This document shows, piece after piece, positions 36,284 through 49,931 of a stretch of DNA of 64,000 nt. Position 1 is the first letter of the stretch; each line of letters starts with the position of its first letter. The stretch covers positions 1,364,001-1,428,000 of the forward strand of contig NC_064682.1 in the NCBI RefSeq assembly GCF_023278565.1, read 5' to 3'. The stretch comes from Colletotrichum lupini. Taxonomy: Eukaryota; Ascomycota; Sordariomycetes; Glomerellales; Glomerellaceae. The position numbers were made by a program, and so were the translations under genes. The notes under the pieces were generated by a model. The model was given only the letters and a program-made list of their open reading frames with translations. It did no database searches and was not told the DNA's origin.

Positions 36284-39200
36284 ATGGGCTCACTTGGGCC
36301 AAGTAGAAAGAGAATTAGAATCGCGATAGGTAAGTTGAGGGCTTCAGTGGGCAGACTTTCGGCTAGTGTCCTGACAGTCTTTTGCTTACAAAATATCACC
36401 AGATCGCGGCGGCACCTTCACCGATGTGCACGCTTATATACCCGGCTCTGATGAACCAGAGATGGTATTCAAACTCCTTTCAGTAGACCCAAGAAACTAC
36501 AAAGATGCACCGACCGAAGGTATACGACGGGTCCTGGCGCATTACAGAGGCGCACCAGTATCCCGCGATGAGCCCCTCGATATCTCTGACGTCGAATCAG
36601 TTCGAATGGGAACGACTGTGGCGACGAACGCCCTGCTAGAACGACAGGGCGAGCGCGTCGCATTTTTAACAACCAAAGGCTTCCGGGATTTGCTCGTCAT
36701 TGGCAACCAAGCCCGGCCGCACATCTTTGATTTGAGTATCCACAAGTTGCAGAATCTGTACGAGAAAGTTGTCGAGGTTGAAGAGCGTGTGACGATGGAG
36801 GAGTTCTTGGAGAATCCGGAGAAACAGCATATTTATGTTGAAAGCGATCCGGAGCTTGTGAAGGGATTGACGGGCGAGCCGGTTCGAGTCCTCAAGAAGC
36901 CTGATCTGGGGGTCGTAGCAAGCCAGTTGAGGGATCTGAAGGCTGAGGGCTTTAAGAGTGTTGCGATTTGCTTCATTCACTCCTATCTCTACCCCGATCA
37001 CGAGAATGAGGTAGCGGAACTAGCGCGATCTATGGGCTTCGATGTTTCCGTGTCTTCTGAACTGCAGCCAACAGTAAGATCAACCTCCCTCCTCTCATGT
37101 ACTGCTTCACAGGCTCACATCCGTCTAGATCAAGATGGTATCCCGAGGAAACTCAGCAAACGCCGACGCGTATCTCTCCCCCCTCATCCGCCGGTACGTC
37201 CGCGACTTTGGCAGTGGCTTCAAAGGCGGCCTAGACGCCATCGCGAGCAAGCTCCTCTTCATGCAAAGCGACGGCGGGCTCTGTCTCTGGCAGAACTTTT
37301 CTGGACTACGCGCAATCCTTTCCGGTCCCGCTGGTGGTGTTATCGGCTTCGGCAAGTCCTGCTATGACCCTGAGACCAAGATGCCGGTGATTGGCTTCGA
37401 TATGGGCGGCACTTCGACGGACGTCAGTCGCTTTTCGGGCACGTATGATCATGTATTCGAAACGGAGACGGCTGAGGTCACGTTGCAGACACCACAGTTG
37501 GATATCAACACTGTTGCTGCTGGTGGCGGCTCGATTCTGCATTGGAAGAATGGGCTGTTCGCGATTGGGCCGGACGTGAGTTACCACCGCATATTAGTAG
37601 CTCTTCGGTGCCGTGAACTGACATCAACTTATAGTCTGCCGGCGCTCATCCAGGACCTGTGTGCTACCGCAAAGGCGGACCTCTCACAGTCACCGACGCA
37701 AATCTCTTCCTTGGTCGTCTACGTCCCGAATACTTCCCTTCCATCTTCGGACCAAAGGAAAATGAACCCCTCGACTACGGCGCAGCAGCCGCAGCTTTTC
37801 ACACTCTGACCGAGAAGATCAACTCCGAAGAGGGGAAGTCATTTACCCCGGAAGAGGTCGCTAGCGGCTTCCTTCGCGTCGCCAACGAGAGCATGAGCAG
37901 ACCCATACGCTCGCTCACCGAAGGTAGAGGCATCCGCACATCAGATCATGTCCTAGCTACATTCGGGGGCGCCGGCGGGCAACATGCGTGTGACGTCGCT
38001 GAAGCGTTGGGCGTGGAGCGCGTCGTCATACATCGGTTGTCATCCATCTTATCGGCGTACGGCATGGCGCTGGCTGATTTGACGCATGAGATTCAGCGTC
38101 CCAAGGCGGCTGAGCTTTCTGAACTCTCTGATGAACAGCTGACAGAGGAGTTCAAGGTTTTGATGGATGAAGCTACAGCGACTTTGGTCGCTCAGGGTTT
38201 CTCAGATGAACAGATCGAGCACGAGCTGTTCCTCAACCTGCGGTACAAAGGTACCAATAGCTCGCTCATGATTCGAAAGCCTGAGGGGTCGTGGAGTTTC
38301 ACTCGTCAATTTGTCGAGCACCACGAAGAGGAGTTCGGCTTCGTTCTGAACCGCGACATCCTTGTCGAAGACATTCGCGTCCGCGCGTTGGGCAAGACGC
38401 CTGATTCCAACGTGACTAGCGTATCGCAAGCTCTGAAGTCTGTTGAGACTAGGCTAGTAGAGAGCAGCAAGAAGGCTAGCACTACGAAGTTGTACACAAG
38501 CGGCAAGTGGCATGAGGTCGACCTCTTCAAGCTCGAAGATCTTGCGCCGGGTGAGCGGGTCGTTGGTCCGGCAATCATCCTGGACCAGACTCAGACCATC
38601 ATGATTCAGCCGTCTTGGATTGCAACTGTGCTTCCTCGTCACCTGCTTCTCGACAAGGAATCGACTTCACTCGGCTCCGTCAGTGGAGCCGTCAAACTTT
38701 CAGCAGAGACAGATGAGGTCGATCCGATCCAGCTATCAGTATTTGGTCACCGGTTCATGAGCATAGCGGAACAGATGGGCAGGTCACTGCAAATGACTTC
38801 GGTCTCCGTCAACATCAAAGAGAGGCTGGACTACTCTTGTGCCATTTTCTCACCTACAGGTTGTCTAGTAGCCAACGCGCCGCACATCCCGTGTCACCTA
38901 GGCGCCATGAGTTATGCGGTGGCCTACCAGGCCGAGCGCTGGGGTAACTCCCTTCGCCCAGGAGATGTGCTGGTCTCCAATCACCCGGCCGCCGGTGGAT
39001 CCCATCTCCCCGACGTGACGGTAATCTCACCAGTGATTGACGAAGACACCAACGAAGTCCTCTTTTGGACAGCTTCTCGGGCTCATCATGCCGACATTGG
39101 CGGTATCTCGGCTGGCTCCATGCCGCCGCATTCCAAGGAGATATGGCAGGAGGGAGCTTCCTTCCTATCCTTCAAGATGGTCGACGGGGGCAGATTCGAC

Positions 39201-40505
39201 GAGGAGGGTCTTGCTGAGATCATGCTCAGAAAGCCGGCTTCGTACCCTGGTTCTTCTGGAACAAGGACGTGGAACGATAACGTGAGCGATCTGAAGGCGC
39301 AGATAGCTGCGAATCAGAAGGGCATCAGGCTCATTCAAGATTCGATCAAGGAGTATGGTCTACCGACGGTTCAGGTAAGTGCAGTCTATCTAGGCAAGAT
39401 ACCCGTGATCGGAGCAGCGAACAATTGACAGTCAACGACAGAAATACATGCTCGGAATCCAGAACAACGCCGAGAAGGTAGTCCGAAACCTTCTCCGCCA
39501 AGTCCACGATCAGTTCGATGGTCTCCCACTCGAGGCTGAGGACCAGATGGACGATGGTTCTAAGCTCAAGCTCAAGATTCGCATCAATCGCGAAGAGGGC
39601 TCTGCTGTTTTTGATTTCACAGGGACGAGTCGGGAGATGTACGGCAACCTCAACGCACCCCGCGCCATCACCTTCAGCGCCATCATCTATGTCTTGCGTT
39701 CGCTGGTTAAGGAGGATATTCCGTTGAATCAGGGTTGCTTGGCTCCCATCAACGTCATCATACCCTCTGGGACGATTATATCTCCTTCGCTGGGTGCTGC
39801 AACAGTCGGTGGGAATGTCGAAACATCACAGAGAGTGACGGATGTGGTGTTGAGAGCGTTCCAAGCCGCAGCGGCTAGCCAGGGAACGTGTAATAACTTG
39901 ACGTTTGGGTATGGAGGTGAGATGGTCGACGGAAAGGCAAAGCCTGGGTTCGGGTACTACGAGGTAAGTCATCGATCGTTTCTCACCCCGTCAGTCATCG
40001 TTTACTAAATCCCATCGAAACCAGACCATTGCAGGCGGCGCCGGTGCGGGACCAAGCTGGGAAGGCCAGTCCGGCGTACACGTCCACATGACCAACACTA
40101 GAATCACGGACCCGGAGTCTCTAGAGCGTCGGTACCCGTGTATTCTCCGTGAGTTCGGTATTCGGCGTGGGTCAGGCGGCCGAGGCAAGTATAATGGAGG
40201 AGACGGTTGTATCCGTGAGATCGAATTTCGTCGAGACTTGCACGTCAGTGTGCTAAGTGAAAGGCGGACAGTTCCTCCGTATGGTCTAGCTGGAGGTGAG
40301 CCTGGAGCTCTGGGCGAGAACGTGTGGGTTCGGCATGACGAGTACGGGACACGGGAGATCAACCTTGGCGGGAAGAACAGTTGCGAGATGAAGAGGGGAG
40401 ATCGGATCATCATCAGTGAGTTAAGTCCGTCGATGTCAGGGATATTGACTTGCTAACAGCTCGGTAATAGGGAGTCCGGGTGGAGGTGCATACGGTGCCT
40501 TGTGA
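36284..40505 (+). CDS. 5-oxoprolinase (hydantoinase A/B type)
   Basis: Seven exons: 36284-36329, 36403-37073, 37129-37575, 37635-39374, 39442-39963, 40025-40415 and 40471-40505. All junctions are GT-AG and frames join exactly, giving about 1283 residues, close to the yeast enzyme's length. The HyuA-type half begins with [12 protein letters not shown] and carries [33 protein letters not shown] and [16 protein letters not shown], the ATP-binding actin-like fold. The HyuB-type half starts near residue 755 ([14 protein letters not shown]) with [20 protein letters not shown] and ends [11 protein letters not shown]. It is a cytosolic enzyme that opens 5-oxo-L-proline to glutamate with ATP in glutathione turnover. 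Relatives act on hydantoins, so the substrate is inferred. The start ATG lies in a 46-bp first exon and is the only one leading into the DRGGTFTD motif. Confidence 0.93.
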
Positions 40506-41776
40506 GGTCGTCGTTGTTCTTGGGGATGATACGATGGTGTTTTCATGGTGGGCCGGTCGTTCGTCGTTTCCATAACCAACCCCGATGAGGGCGAAGGAAG
40601 CTATTTAATAGAAGTTCAGAGTGAGAACCACAACTTTAGAAATTCTGGAGACTTGCCAGGATATGGGACCAGACTTGGCTCGAAGTTGACGCGTAAGACT
40701 AAGGACCCCCAGCTTGGCCTCGGTTGTGTGTGCCGTGATGCCGTGGTGCCGTGCTTCCGTCCACGCGGTGCCGTTATAGCCGTTGACGGACATTCTTAGC
40801 ATCAAGGTTTCACGCCATTTTGCGGGAGGTACAATTCCCCATATTGACTGGTGGAGGCACTTGCGATGACCTGCATTTGACAGATCCGATCTTTCGGATC
40901 GACGCTTTTTTCAAGATTGAGTTTGCTCGGTGGGTGCACTTCTTCGTGATCCAAGCGCCCCACTCTTTTAACTTCATCCTATGAAGACTTCATCGCATCG
41001 ACAAGCAACAAGTCTGACCACTTACCGTATTCTCGCCGGCAATTTTAGTGTTTATACACTAGTTGTTTCTTTTCTCAGCATGGCGTGTTCCGTTTCCTTG
41101 TCGAAAGAGGTTTGTGCAACTTGTGCAACAAATACAAGCGAAGATGGGGTCTCTCTTCGCTTGGAACTCGGAAATTGTTCTCTAACGACCGGGAGAGCAT
41201 CAAAAGCTTAGTCCAAACAAATTGATAGGCAAGATAATTTGCAGTAAGCGACTTCACTGCCTACCGAGCACAGTCTAGCATTATCTACACCACCACATGA
41301 GGATGCGCACTTCCACCCCATTCATCAACCTTGGGGAAGCCGCCATCGCTGGGACGATGATTTCTAGTGCGGAGAGAGCACGGCCAGCGTTAACATTCAG
41401 CTATATGTTGATGTAGACGAGCAGAAATATTCTTTCGAAGGATTTCAGTCAAGCAAGTGTCACTCAGTCGATTGAAAATCACCAGCGGAAAGCAAAGTAG
41501 TTGAGTCAAGTCATGAGGATTATATTGTAGGTACATGTTCCCCATGTCCATATGTACAGAGAATGACCAAGGGGCCAAGTGATGCGCATCAGCTTACACA
41601 CCACAGAAAAGAAAAGGTGGTTTCTTCCCTCCTAAGTTCTTTAACCAAAAACAAAGTTCACTCGCAGTCTCTCAGAGACTGAGTGCGGCAACTGCAGCAC
41701 CATCGCCGCTACAGCAAGCTGTGTTGGCGACCAAGACCGGAACTCAAGAACACCAAATAGCTCAGGAGCGAGCCAT
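40506..41776. other. Intergenic, no gene seen
   Basis: About 1.3 kb between the convergent 3' ends of the oxoprolinase and pectate lyase genes. Only short open frames are present. Confidence 0.55.
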
Positions 41777-42541
41777 TTAGCAGGCCTTGAGGGTAGAGTA
41801 CTTGCAGGCGCTGGAAGGGCCAGTGCCGATCTTCTTGGGCTCGTTGCCGGGGGTGGTGCCCTGGAACTCGGTGCAGATCTCCTTGACGGAGGTGGCGCAG
41901 GTGCCGGTGATGGTGGAGGTGTCACCCTTGTTGGAGTTGATGCCAGTGAGCATCTTGCCGTTGTAGGCCTTGACGTTCTTGACAACGACGGTGCGCTTGC
42001 CCATGGTCTTGCAGTTACCGCAGGAGCGGTAGAGCTTGCCGAAGTCGACGACGGTGAAGCCGTCAATGGTGACGGTGCCGAGACCGTTGTGCTGGATGAC
42101 CTTGTCCTCGGCGCCGCGGGCACCACCGCCAATGATGGAGGCGTTGCCGTCACCCTTGAGGGAGAGAGCGTCCTCGCAGACGGCGGTCCACCAGACGTTG
42201 TTGATGGTGCAGGAGCCCTTGCAGTGGACACCCTCAATCTGGTCAGCACCGATGATGGCGTTCTTGAGGGTAGCGCCGTTCTCGAGGAGGAAGACGGCAT
42301 CAGCGTCGCCACCCTCAGCCTGGCCAGTGCACTTGACGCCACGGCCGTAGGTCTTCATGCCACCATCGAAGGTGCCCTTGACGGACTGGGCGGACTTGTA
42401 GGTGACGGTGCCCTTGGAGGCGGGGATGGGGAAGGAGGCGCGCTTCTCGATGGCACCGAAGTTGTTGGGGGAGGACTCGGCGCCGGGGGCGGCGATGACG
42501 GCAGAGGCCGAGAGGGCAGCGAGGACAGCGGAGAACTTCAT
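41777..42541 (-). CDS. Secreted PL3 pectate lyase
   Basis: A single exon, 254 residues, about the normal length for the family. The signal peptide [18 protein letters not shown] is followed by a short propeptide ending in the dibasic site EKR (Kex2-type) before [14 protein letters not shown]. The PL3 beta-helix follows, with the family signatures [16 protein letters not shown] and [15 protein letters not shown], then [11 protein letters not shown] and further paired cysteines. The enzyme cleaves de-esterified pectin by calcium-dependent beta-elimination outside the cell and is a common softening factor of plant-associated fungi. It lies alone between long intergenic stretches. The start is the first ATG and begins the signal peptide. 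Confidence 0.95.
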   Translation of the reverse strand: MKFSAVLAALSASAVIAAPGAESSPNNFGAIEKRASFPIPASKGTVTYKSAQSVKGTFDGGMKTYGRGVKCTGQAEGGDADAVFLLENGATLKNAIIGADQIEGVHCKGSCTINNVWWTAVCEDALSLKGDGNASIIGGGARGAEDKVIQHNGLGTVTIDGFTVVDFGKLYRSCGNCKTMGKRTVVVKNVKAYNGKMLTGINSNKGDTSTITGTCATSVKEICTEFQGTTPGNEPKKIGTGPSSACKYSTLKAC

Positions 42542-45500
42542 TTTGAATGTGGTGGTTGGTTTAAGAAAACACGTAGAGTTGGAAGTAGTTTGGAAGTGTT
42601 GACAACGAATGAATAACCACCAGGGCTAAAGAATGTGAGTAGTTGGATGAGTAAAGAGAGACTGTAGCGGAAGATGCTGATGAAGGTGATGAGGAATAAG
42701 AGAAAAGAAGGTTTGATGGACGGGAGCTTGCAACCTTCTTATATCTTTCGATCTTGGGCAGATTCTGGGAAATTCTGCTCTCCTCCAAGCTCCTCAACAA
42801 CATACTTTTCCCTTCCCGCAGGAGTCATCCTGATCCTGCATCTCATTCACGCTGCCAAGACCTTAGATAGTGGGACCTTGGTAGGTCGAACAGCTCACAG
42901 TGACACGGATACACAAGCTTTTGCCCAGGGCTGGGGGGTGAACTGATGCGACGAGGGCCAAAAGTTCACAGCCCGCAGTCTGGCCCACGATGGAGCTCAC
43001 GGGAGTGTTGGCGAGTGGCTAGTCTGTGTCCTGGTTCAATGGACGAGCTACACGCCCCCCGACTTGAGCTCACGGGAATGGGATGGAAGGGACATGGCCC
43101 CCTTCCTCTTCCTCGCCTCTGCCTGAATCGACAAGGACGGGGAGTTAGCGAGGAGTCTGTCGATTCATTTCGGGCAGAGCCTTCCTTCCCTGTCCGTATG
43201 ATCCACCCCGATATCAGAAAGTGGTTCGGGCGCCTCGGCGAGCCGCAGTCATCAGCGCAGCGACAAGCTGTTTCAACGTTCGAGGGGGCAGAAAGACTGC
43301 CCAGCCTCTAAGGAGGTGCACAGCTTGACATGGAGGCATTCCTGTCGACAATTGGCCAAAGCTATGGGCTCAGGGGATGACCCATGACCGTGCTAGATAT
43401 GGGTTGGAGATGGGGAACCTGAGCAAGTTGGAATTTCACTCTTTTCTTTGCCTTGCAGACCCGGTATTTGCGCTTACCCAGAGTAGGCTCGCATGTCGTA
43501 TTTGTCTAAAATGTGGCGCTGTCTTCCTGGTTAACCATGAAACAAGTCAGGGGCTGTCACAAGGTTGGTATGTGAGTTGAAAGATTAGACCATGTTCAAA
43601 AAGATGGAGTTGAGATCCACAGTAAAGTCCTCTTTGGGAAAACTGCGGATGTGAAGTCAGAGATTTGGGGGATTTCTGCAGTCCTGGGCAGCACTCTGTT
43701 GGCAGAATGTGTGTCTCGCTCTCGGAGCTTATGCCGTGAGCAGAAAGACGCGAAAAGCAGACTGTCGGCCAGAATCCGCAATGTTTCCGTTGCTAGCGCG
43801 CGGGAACAGCTCCCATTGGTCAGCACCCTGGTTTCGGTTGTATATCGAAGGGAGATGAACTGGGGCCTTTTCGAGATGGAACCAACGTCTATTTAGATAA
43901 TACCCGTTACCACGGTCCTGAGTAATTCCCGGCCTCACGGACTGGCGTCGGAGGAGAGAGACTCAAAAAAGTGGCTATGGGCGGCGGTAGTGTCCTCACT
44001 ATTCTAGCTGGTTTCTGTTTGTATTCTAGCGAGAGTTGATACCCAAGACATCGGGACTACGGTAGTCGTCTGTGAGTTCTTGGCTCCTTGCAGCCATGGT
44101 TGAGCCGTTTCTCGAATAACCTCTCGAAGGTTTAGGGAAAATCTGTCTGACGTGTTTTGGGGTGGAGCGTGATCCCGCAAACTCTGATTTTCTCTGCCGC
44201 ACAATGAGGGTCCCGGCTAACCCAGGATGGCACTTTTAATCCGTGGCAAGCCTGATATTATTATCTCTTCGGATTTCCCCCAGCTGCTGGCAGCATATTG
44301 TCAGTGCACGGCGCAGCCCAGTCTCCCCTTGACCGCAAAATCTGCCCCCATGGACACATGTCCGCCATCCCTGTTCAAGCTTATTGACCTTAATCAGCTT
44401 TCCGGGGTATCGCGGGAGCCGAAGCAGAGAGAAAAAGCCGGACCAGCGCGATGCAGGCTGTGCGCTAGCAGCAAGGGGGGCGGCAGAAGCACGTTGCCGC
44501 TGAGACATCGCTCATCTGAACCAGATCCAACATGCGGCATGCCACTGTCAAAGTTCAGCTTCCGCCAGTGGTGGATCAAAGTCCAAAGCTGCTGAATCAG
44601 TTCGGTAGTCTTTTGCGACATGTCTAAATTGCAAACAGCCCGAGACATACCCCGCCAGACATAATGCGACAGTCGCGATAGAGGCAATTGATCTCCAGTT
44701 CTAACAATATATCACCAACGCACCTGCGTCTGGCATTACGGGTGGGATGCGACTTGCAGGCCGGAAACAGCACCATCGGGATCCGAAAAAGGCCAAAGGA
44801 GGCTCTCAATGTCACCGTTGCCATCGCTTTTGGGCCTGCCCTGTCGGACGAGGCTCCGATTCCCGTTGCATCGAGACATGGTTAAACAACGGATACCGGT
44901 TTTTGTGCTCTGGCGGTGTGTGAGTGAAAATCCGCTTGTTTGCCGAACTACCTGGGAATGCGGATAACCCGTGGCCTAGGCACGAATAGGCGAAGATGGG
45001 AGCGGAGATCGGATACTCTCAACATTATCACCTTAACACTAAATATTGATCCATGAGGGTGGATATCATAGCAGATGAGCCCGGCAGGCTGGCAAGGGGG
45101 CGTGATCTGGTGAGGCCCGGTTCTCCTAGTCATGGATCTAATTCCACCAATGCGAAAACGATTCAAGTTCTGTGGGATAGTCGTGTGTGTGTGCCCACGG
45201 CACTCACTCCAGAAACGTGATGGATTGTGATGTGTGCCAAGGAAAGTCTGGAAAGGAGTCGCCAAGACTTTTCAATAGAGTGTGCCAAGACATTCTCGCA
45301 CCCATAGATCGGCGCACTTTTGGGCTGCGCTGGCCGAGGTTCCCGGTCCAATCGAGACAATTCGGTCGCAAAGAGCTTTGTTTTGCTTGAGAAACCAGCC
45401 AAAACTCTGTGGTTTTTGACTTTTTCGGCGTTTCTTGACGAATTTTCTTGTGTTTGGGCGATGCTCACTCGAGAGCCGAGTTTAAAGATTAATCGGCTTC

Positions 45501-48500
45501 CGTACGGACTGAGCCGGGAGGCCTCCCCAGGAACCGCAATCGGTCTTAAAGGGGCCCCCGACTCGCCGCTCGCGCCGTCTGTGGGGGTCGGAGTCGCCCG
45601 GCTACAGTCTGGCCAGAATTGTTAGTTGAGGGGGTCATGGCCCATGGGTGGATCATGTCCTTGTGTGAGAAGCCCACCCCGAGATTGCGCCCCAAAAGGA
45701 ATTACGGGACAATAGGCATCGGTCAGGAATTTGACAACGTACCGAAGCTGGGCTGGACCAACAAACTCCCTGGGCTGACAGCAATCAATATTGTCCATCA
45801 AGGCTCTCAAGACTTTCGAAATTCAAGTTGCCCGCCCACGAGACTCTAGAGGGGCCAACCTGGATGTCGGGGCCACATTGAGATCAACGTTGTATGAGTG
45901 GCACTCTTCTCCCGCTTCTTCTCTTGCTTCATGCTCTGGGCTCCCGTGCTGGAAACTCCACTTTTGGATGTAAAACACAAAGCTCTATGTTGGAGACTCT
46001 TACCAGCCGCACCAGACAGACGAGCCAGTCTCCTCGAATAGTGCACCCTCTGCCGTTTCTCGTATAATGAGCGGAGGTTGTGTCTTGTTCGCAATCTATC
46101 TGTATTCTCTCTTTTCAGGTGAACGACCTAGGCTCACCCCTGATCTTCATTGTGAAGCAGCAGCAAGCGCCTCTCCGCACTGAACTACTACCTCACCCAG
46201 CCACCTCTCATGAACTGCAAGATCTTAAGACAGGGGCCTGTTGAATATAGGTCAACTTATGCTATCTCTTGTAGACTTGCTTATACCCATGATCAAGCAT
46301 CGCACAGATTGCCTTGCCGCATGTGGCCTGGGATGTCGCGATTACAACATTACGCCTGACCCTCAGGCACAGAGTTACATCCGCAGATACGACATGCGAA
46401 GAGCGTACCCTTCCTGGATGGGCGGGATGCCGTCAGGGCGATGATTGTGTTCGGACGAATCCGTGCCGATTTGCCCATGGGACTACTTCCAAGGGCAGAG
46501 CTCGTACTTTGCAGGCCAATAACACCCACCTCCCACCTCGGGGCCGGTTGGGGCCCAATAGTCGATTCCATTTCCGCTTACCTAATAACCTTCGTCTCAT
46601 CTTCAAAAGTCCACTATTAGTGTCAACAAATGAGAGTATGATGATGTTTTATGCCTGCAATTACTGCACAACACTTGATTCAGAGCTCTGACTCGGGTCT
46701 GGGTTATTCGGAGTGTATGAAAATGAGGTCCTACACCAATCCATCCTTCCCTTGAACTAAGCAAGTACGCGGTAATAAGCAGAAATCCAGCTTTGCGCTC
46801 TATGCATCGGTGATGATTACAAACTGATATGGCCCCTCGGAAATGCCTTCCGTCCGCGATCCTCAATTTGCTTGCTTCATTGCCCTGGACAGATCACACC
46901 CATGGCGCCGAGACCAGAACCCTTGCCAAGGCCCGTATTACTATGCAAATACACAGATAGCCCCAGCGTAATCTGTGCTGCCTTGAGCTTCTCTTTGTCA
47001 AATAGGACCTTTTCATCCGCACACAATATCTGTAAATAAAGTAGACAGCGGTTGGTGAAGATGATGGCGAGAAATCGCGCGAAAACGGGTGACGGGTACG
47101 CTTTCCGTGCGTTCCTCTAATAATTGATCCAGAGATCCAGCAGCTCTACCTCCTTTTACCGCACAGCCTTCATGCTCTGTGGACAAGGTGTTACAGAAGT
47201 TGCGGTCTATCAGTCCGCCACCAATAGTCCTACTTGGAGCCCCGCCAAGGTATCCCAAGCGAACATCACTCCAAGCCTCTGGTCGGTTTCTGACTCTTCA
47301 CGAGGCCAAGCAGCATCCACTCAAATGACAGACATCTTCACAACCTTGTTCGACGGCGGGCGCTGTGGTGCTTCTCGGCGGAGAAAGCCGCCCGTAAGCA
47401 AAGCGTTGACTGCTCCATCAGACAGGTGTTACCGCCGGACCACTGCCGCTGCAAGGGGAATTCCAAGGTGCATATGCTTTGCCCCTCCCCCTAATACCCA
47501 TTACATGGCTCGGTACATCGCTTCATCAGGATATGGAGGGCTTTCTACATAAAAGTGCCGGGTGGTAACATCCACTCAGTCTAGATGAACCGAAGTAATG
47601 GCCGAACCTCCTCTTGACATTTCAGGTTTGCCCGCAGATCGTTTCTCAATAACAATCCAGACTCCAGAACACGTGAAAGTTGTAACATTGGGTTGCGTTC
47701 CGTTTACCTTGTAATTATTGGCTAATCTGTCAGGATTTTGGGTTCAATGTAATAAGCAAGCGAACTCGCAACTAGCGGTAGCTTGACAGCGTCAACCTTC
47801 GTCACCGGCTAGCCAAGCTTCTCTTCACCGCATCTTTAAGAGCTATTAAGCTTCTCGCAGGGAAACATACTTGAGCAAGCTGCACTCTGCTTCCAAGCAT
47901 CTAGAATTCTACCACTGAAAGCGTGCGTGTGAAGGAATCTAGGGAGGTGTGGGCTCAATGGTGTATTAGCTACGCGAACCTTTCGGACTTCGCACGTTGA
48001 GTTTATGGTCAATGACACTTTTCATCCGAAATCGCTGGCAATTGGCGGAAAATCATAGGCATCACATTCGAGCAACTCTAATTTGGAGGAATACTGATCC
48101 AGGTTTCATCTGCATTGCGGTGCAACGGCATGTTGCTCGGGACTTGTTATCCAAGTTGGCTCTCTTTATGCCGAGCAGCATGATCGATCTCGAACCAGAA
48201 CATTCCTATCGGTTGACCTCATGAAACTCGCGTGAAATTAAAGAGAATCACGTGCCATCTTCCTGCCTGCGGTACTTCGTAAAAGATCTGTTGGAAGCCT
48301 CTTCGTACGGACTCTAGAATCTCTAAACGGCAAATTGTGAGCGATGTTCTCTTCCACACGGTGGCTTCTATTTTTCCGTGTGACATAGAGACGCCCAAGA
48401 TTTAGGAAAGTGTACCTCTGGCTCAATATTGAGTTCGAAGCTCCCATGTTACTATCGACGCTCGGTCGCAATAGCAGAAACATGAATTGAGTTCAGTCTA

Positions 48501-49837
48501 CGTAGCCGTGCGGCAAGCGGCAACGTGGGAAACTCGTTTCCGCCCCCATCATTAACGGATGACACTATGGTTCGCTCAGTAATCACCCCCATGAGGAAAG
48601 CCAAGTCGCGCATCTTGCGTCATTTGGTATCTTGACTTTTTGGCACATTCCCGCCAACCCTCTACCGAATGAATACAGACTGCAGTGAAATAAGGATCAA
48701 TAGACTGCGACCCCTTAAGGCCCCATTGCTCGCCATGGTCTCAGGAACAGAACCTCATATGTTACACGTTCTGTAAGACTGGTATTGCTGGACATACTAT
48801 AAGAGACAATGAAGTTGATGTAGCATGAACTCAGATATTACAACATCAATCAAGTGTGACCAAACTGAATTTCACTTCATTTAGAACGTTTCCGCTAGTA
48901 TTTGCCAGGGTATCCAAGGTAACTAAGAACGCCACGAGTCACGATATGAATCCTGCAAGGGATGACCCGAGACGATGTTTTCTAGACAACACGCGAATGA
49001 GTCTCGTCATAAAGCTGTCAAACTTGACCGTGCGCATGCTTGCGACGGGTTTGATGCTTCATCAACGATAGCGACTGTCACAGTTTAGGTACATGTACTT
49101 CTACCTTAGAAGAGTCTTCGAATCGGCCGAGCATCGGCGGCCATGCAAGACAAGTAAGTTTACGGGCCGACTTGTAATCTAGCCAATTGAATGTCGATTG
49201 CCCTTCAAGTGTGCAAAATCCACCCTGTTCATCTCAAAATCTCAACTCGATACACCAGGTCATGCGTGTGATTTACGTCAAGCTGAAGCTGTCGACAGAA
49301 AAAAACGTCAAAGTATAGTTACGAGACTTGAAGAATAGTTGCAAGCATCGAAGCTCGAACTGCTCACTATTTTCCACAACGGAGAGAGCTTGCCTAGGTG
49401 ACTAAAGTGCCTTGAGAAAAAAAAGTCGCCTATGGGTCTCAGGGAGCGGCGGTGTAAGAGATAAGTTCGCAAGTCTCTACCAGTTGTAGTTGTCTCATGT
49501 CGCGTATTTTGATTTTCCGCGCTGGTATGACCAGTTTTTCTGCCGACCCAACTTCAGCTTCCATTCCCTTACACGTACACCCCAGGGAGAACAAAGGTCT
49601 AAAGCTCCGTCAAGCTACCAAAATTGCTATTTTCCTGGACTCAACTGGCTGTTTTTGCTGAGTCCTCGCCGGTAAGACCCAGCCTCTGTTACTCGGTGTG
49701 GTGAGCCCTTCCTGCCCCACTTTCTTTCTATCTACCGTCGCCATCCATGTCAAAACTCCACCCCACACCTCGTGGACTCATCAAAAATCCCTTCCCGGCC
49801 CCGGCTTCACATCGAGTTCACCACTCCATCCTCATTT
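42542..49837. other. Long region without recognisable genes
   Basis: About 7.3 kb. The first 250 bp is the pectate lyase promoter and leader. Beyond that, open frames are under 145 codons, overlap on both strands and show no domain. A 17-bp inverted repeat with a 5-base bulge and 24-base loop lies at 43117-43179. I see no LTR, transposase or RNA gene before the tRNA at 49838. Base composition is ordinary, unlike the RIP-affected element. The region could hold promoters, long non-coding RNAs or decayed sequence too old to recognise. Confidence 0.5.
43117..43179. repeat. Imperfect inverted repeat
   Basis: The left arm ctctgcctgaatcgaca (43117-43133) is complementary to 43158-43179. The right arm carries five extra bases (tttcg) in the middle, and the loop is 24 bases. 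Pairing is otherwise exact. It is not clearly a terminator and no gene ends here. Confidence 0.6.
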
Positions 49838-49931
49838 GCCCTGATGGTCTAGCGGTATGATTCTCCCTTAGGGTGCATCTTCGGATACAACCAACTGGGA
49901 GAGGTCCCAGGTTCGAATTCTGGTTAGGGCC
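49838..49931 (+). tRNA. tRNA-Pro (AGG) with intron
   Basis: The acceptor stem GCCCTGA pairs with TTAGGGC. The T arm reads CCAGG-TTCGAAT-TCTGG. The anticodon stem TCTCCC pairs with GGGAGA. The loop starts TTAGGG, giving anticodon AGG, and an intron of about 20 bases follows before the 3' half of the stem. Position 49931 is taken as discriminator base. Confidence 0.9.

Noticed and set aside
41641..42616. Long open frames overlapping the pectate lyase on both strands
   Set aside because: They are side effects of strong third-position codon bias in the pectate lyase gene. Only one frame has the signal peptide and PL3 motifs.
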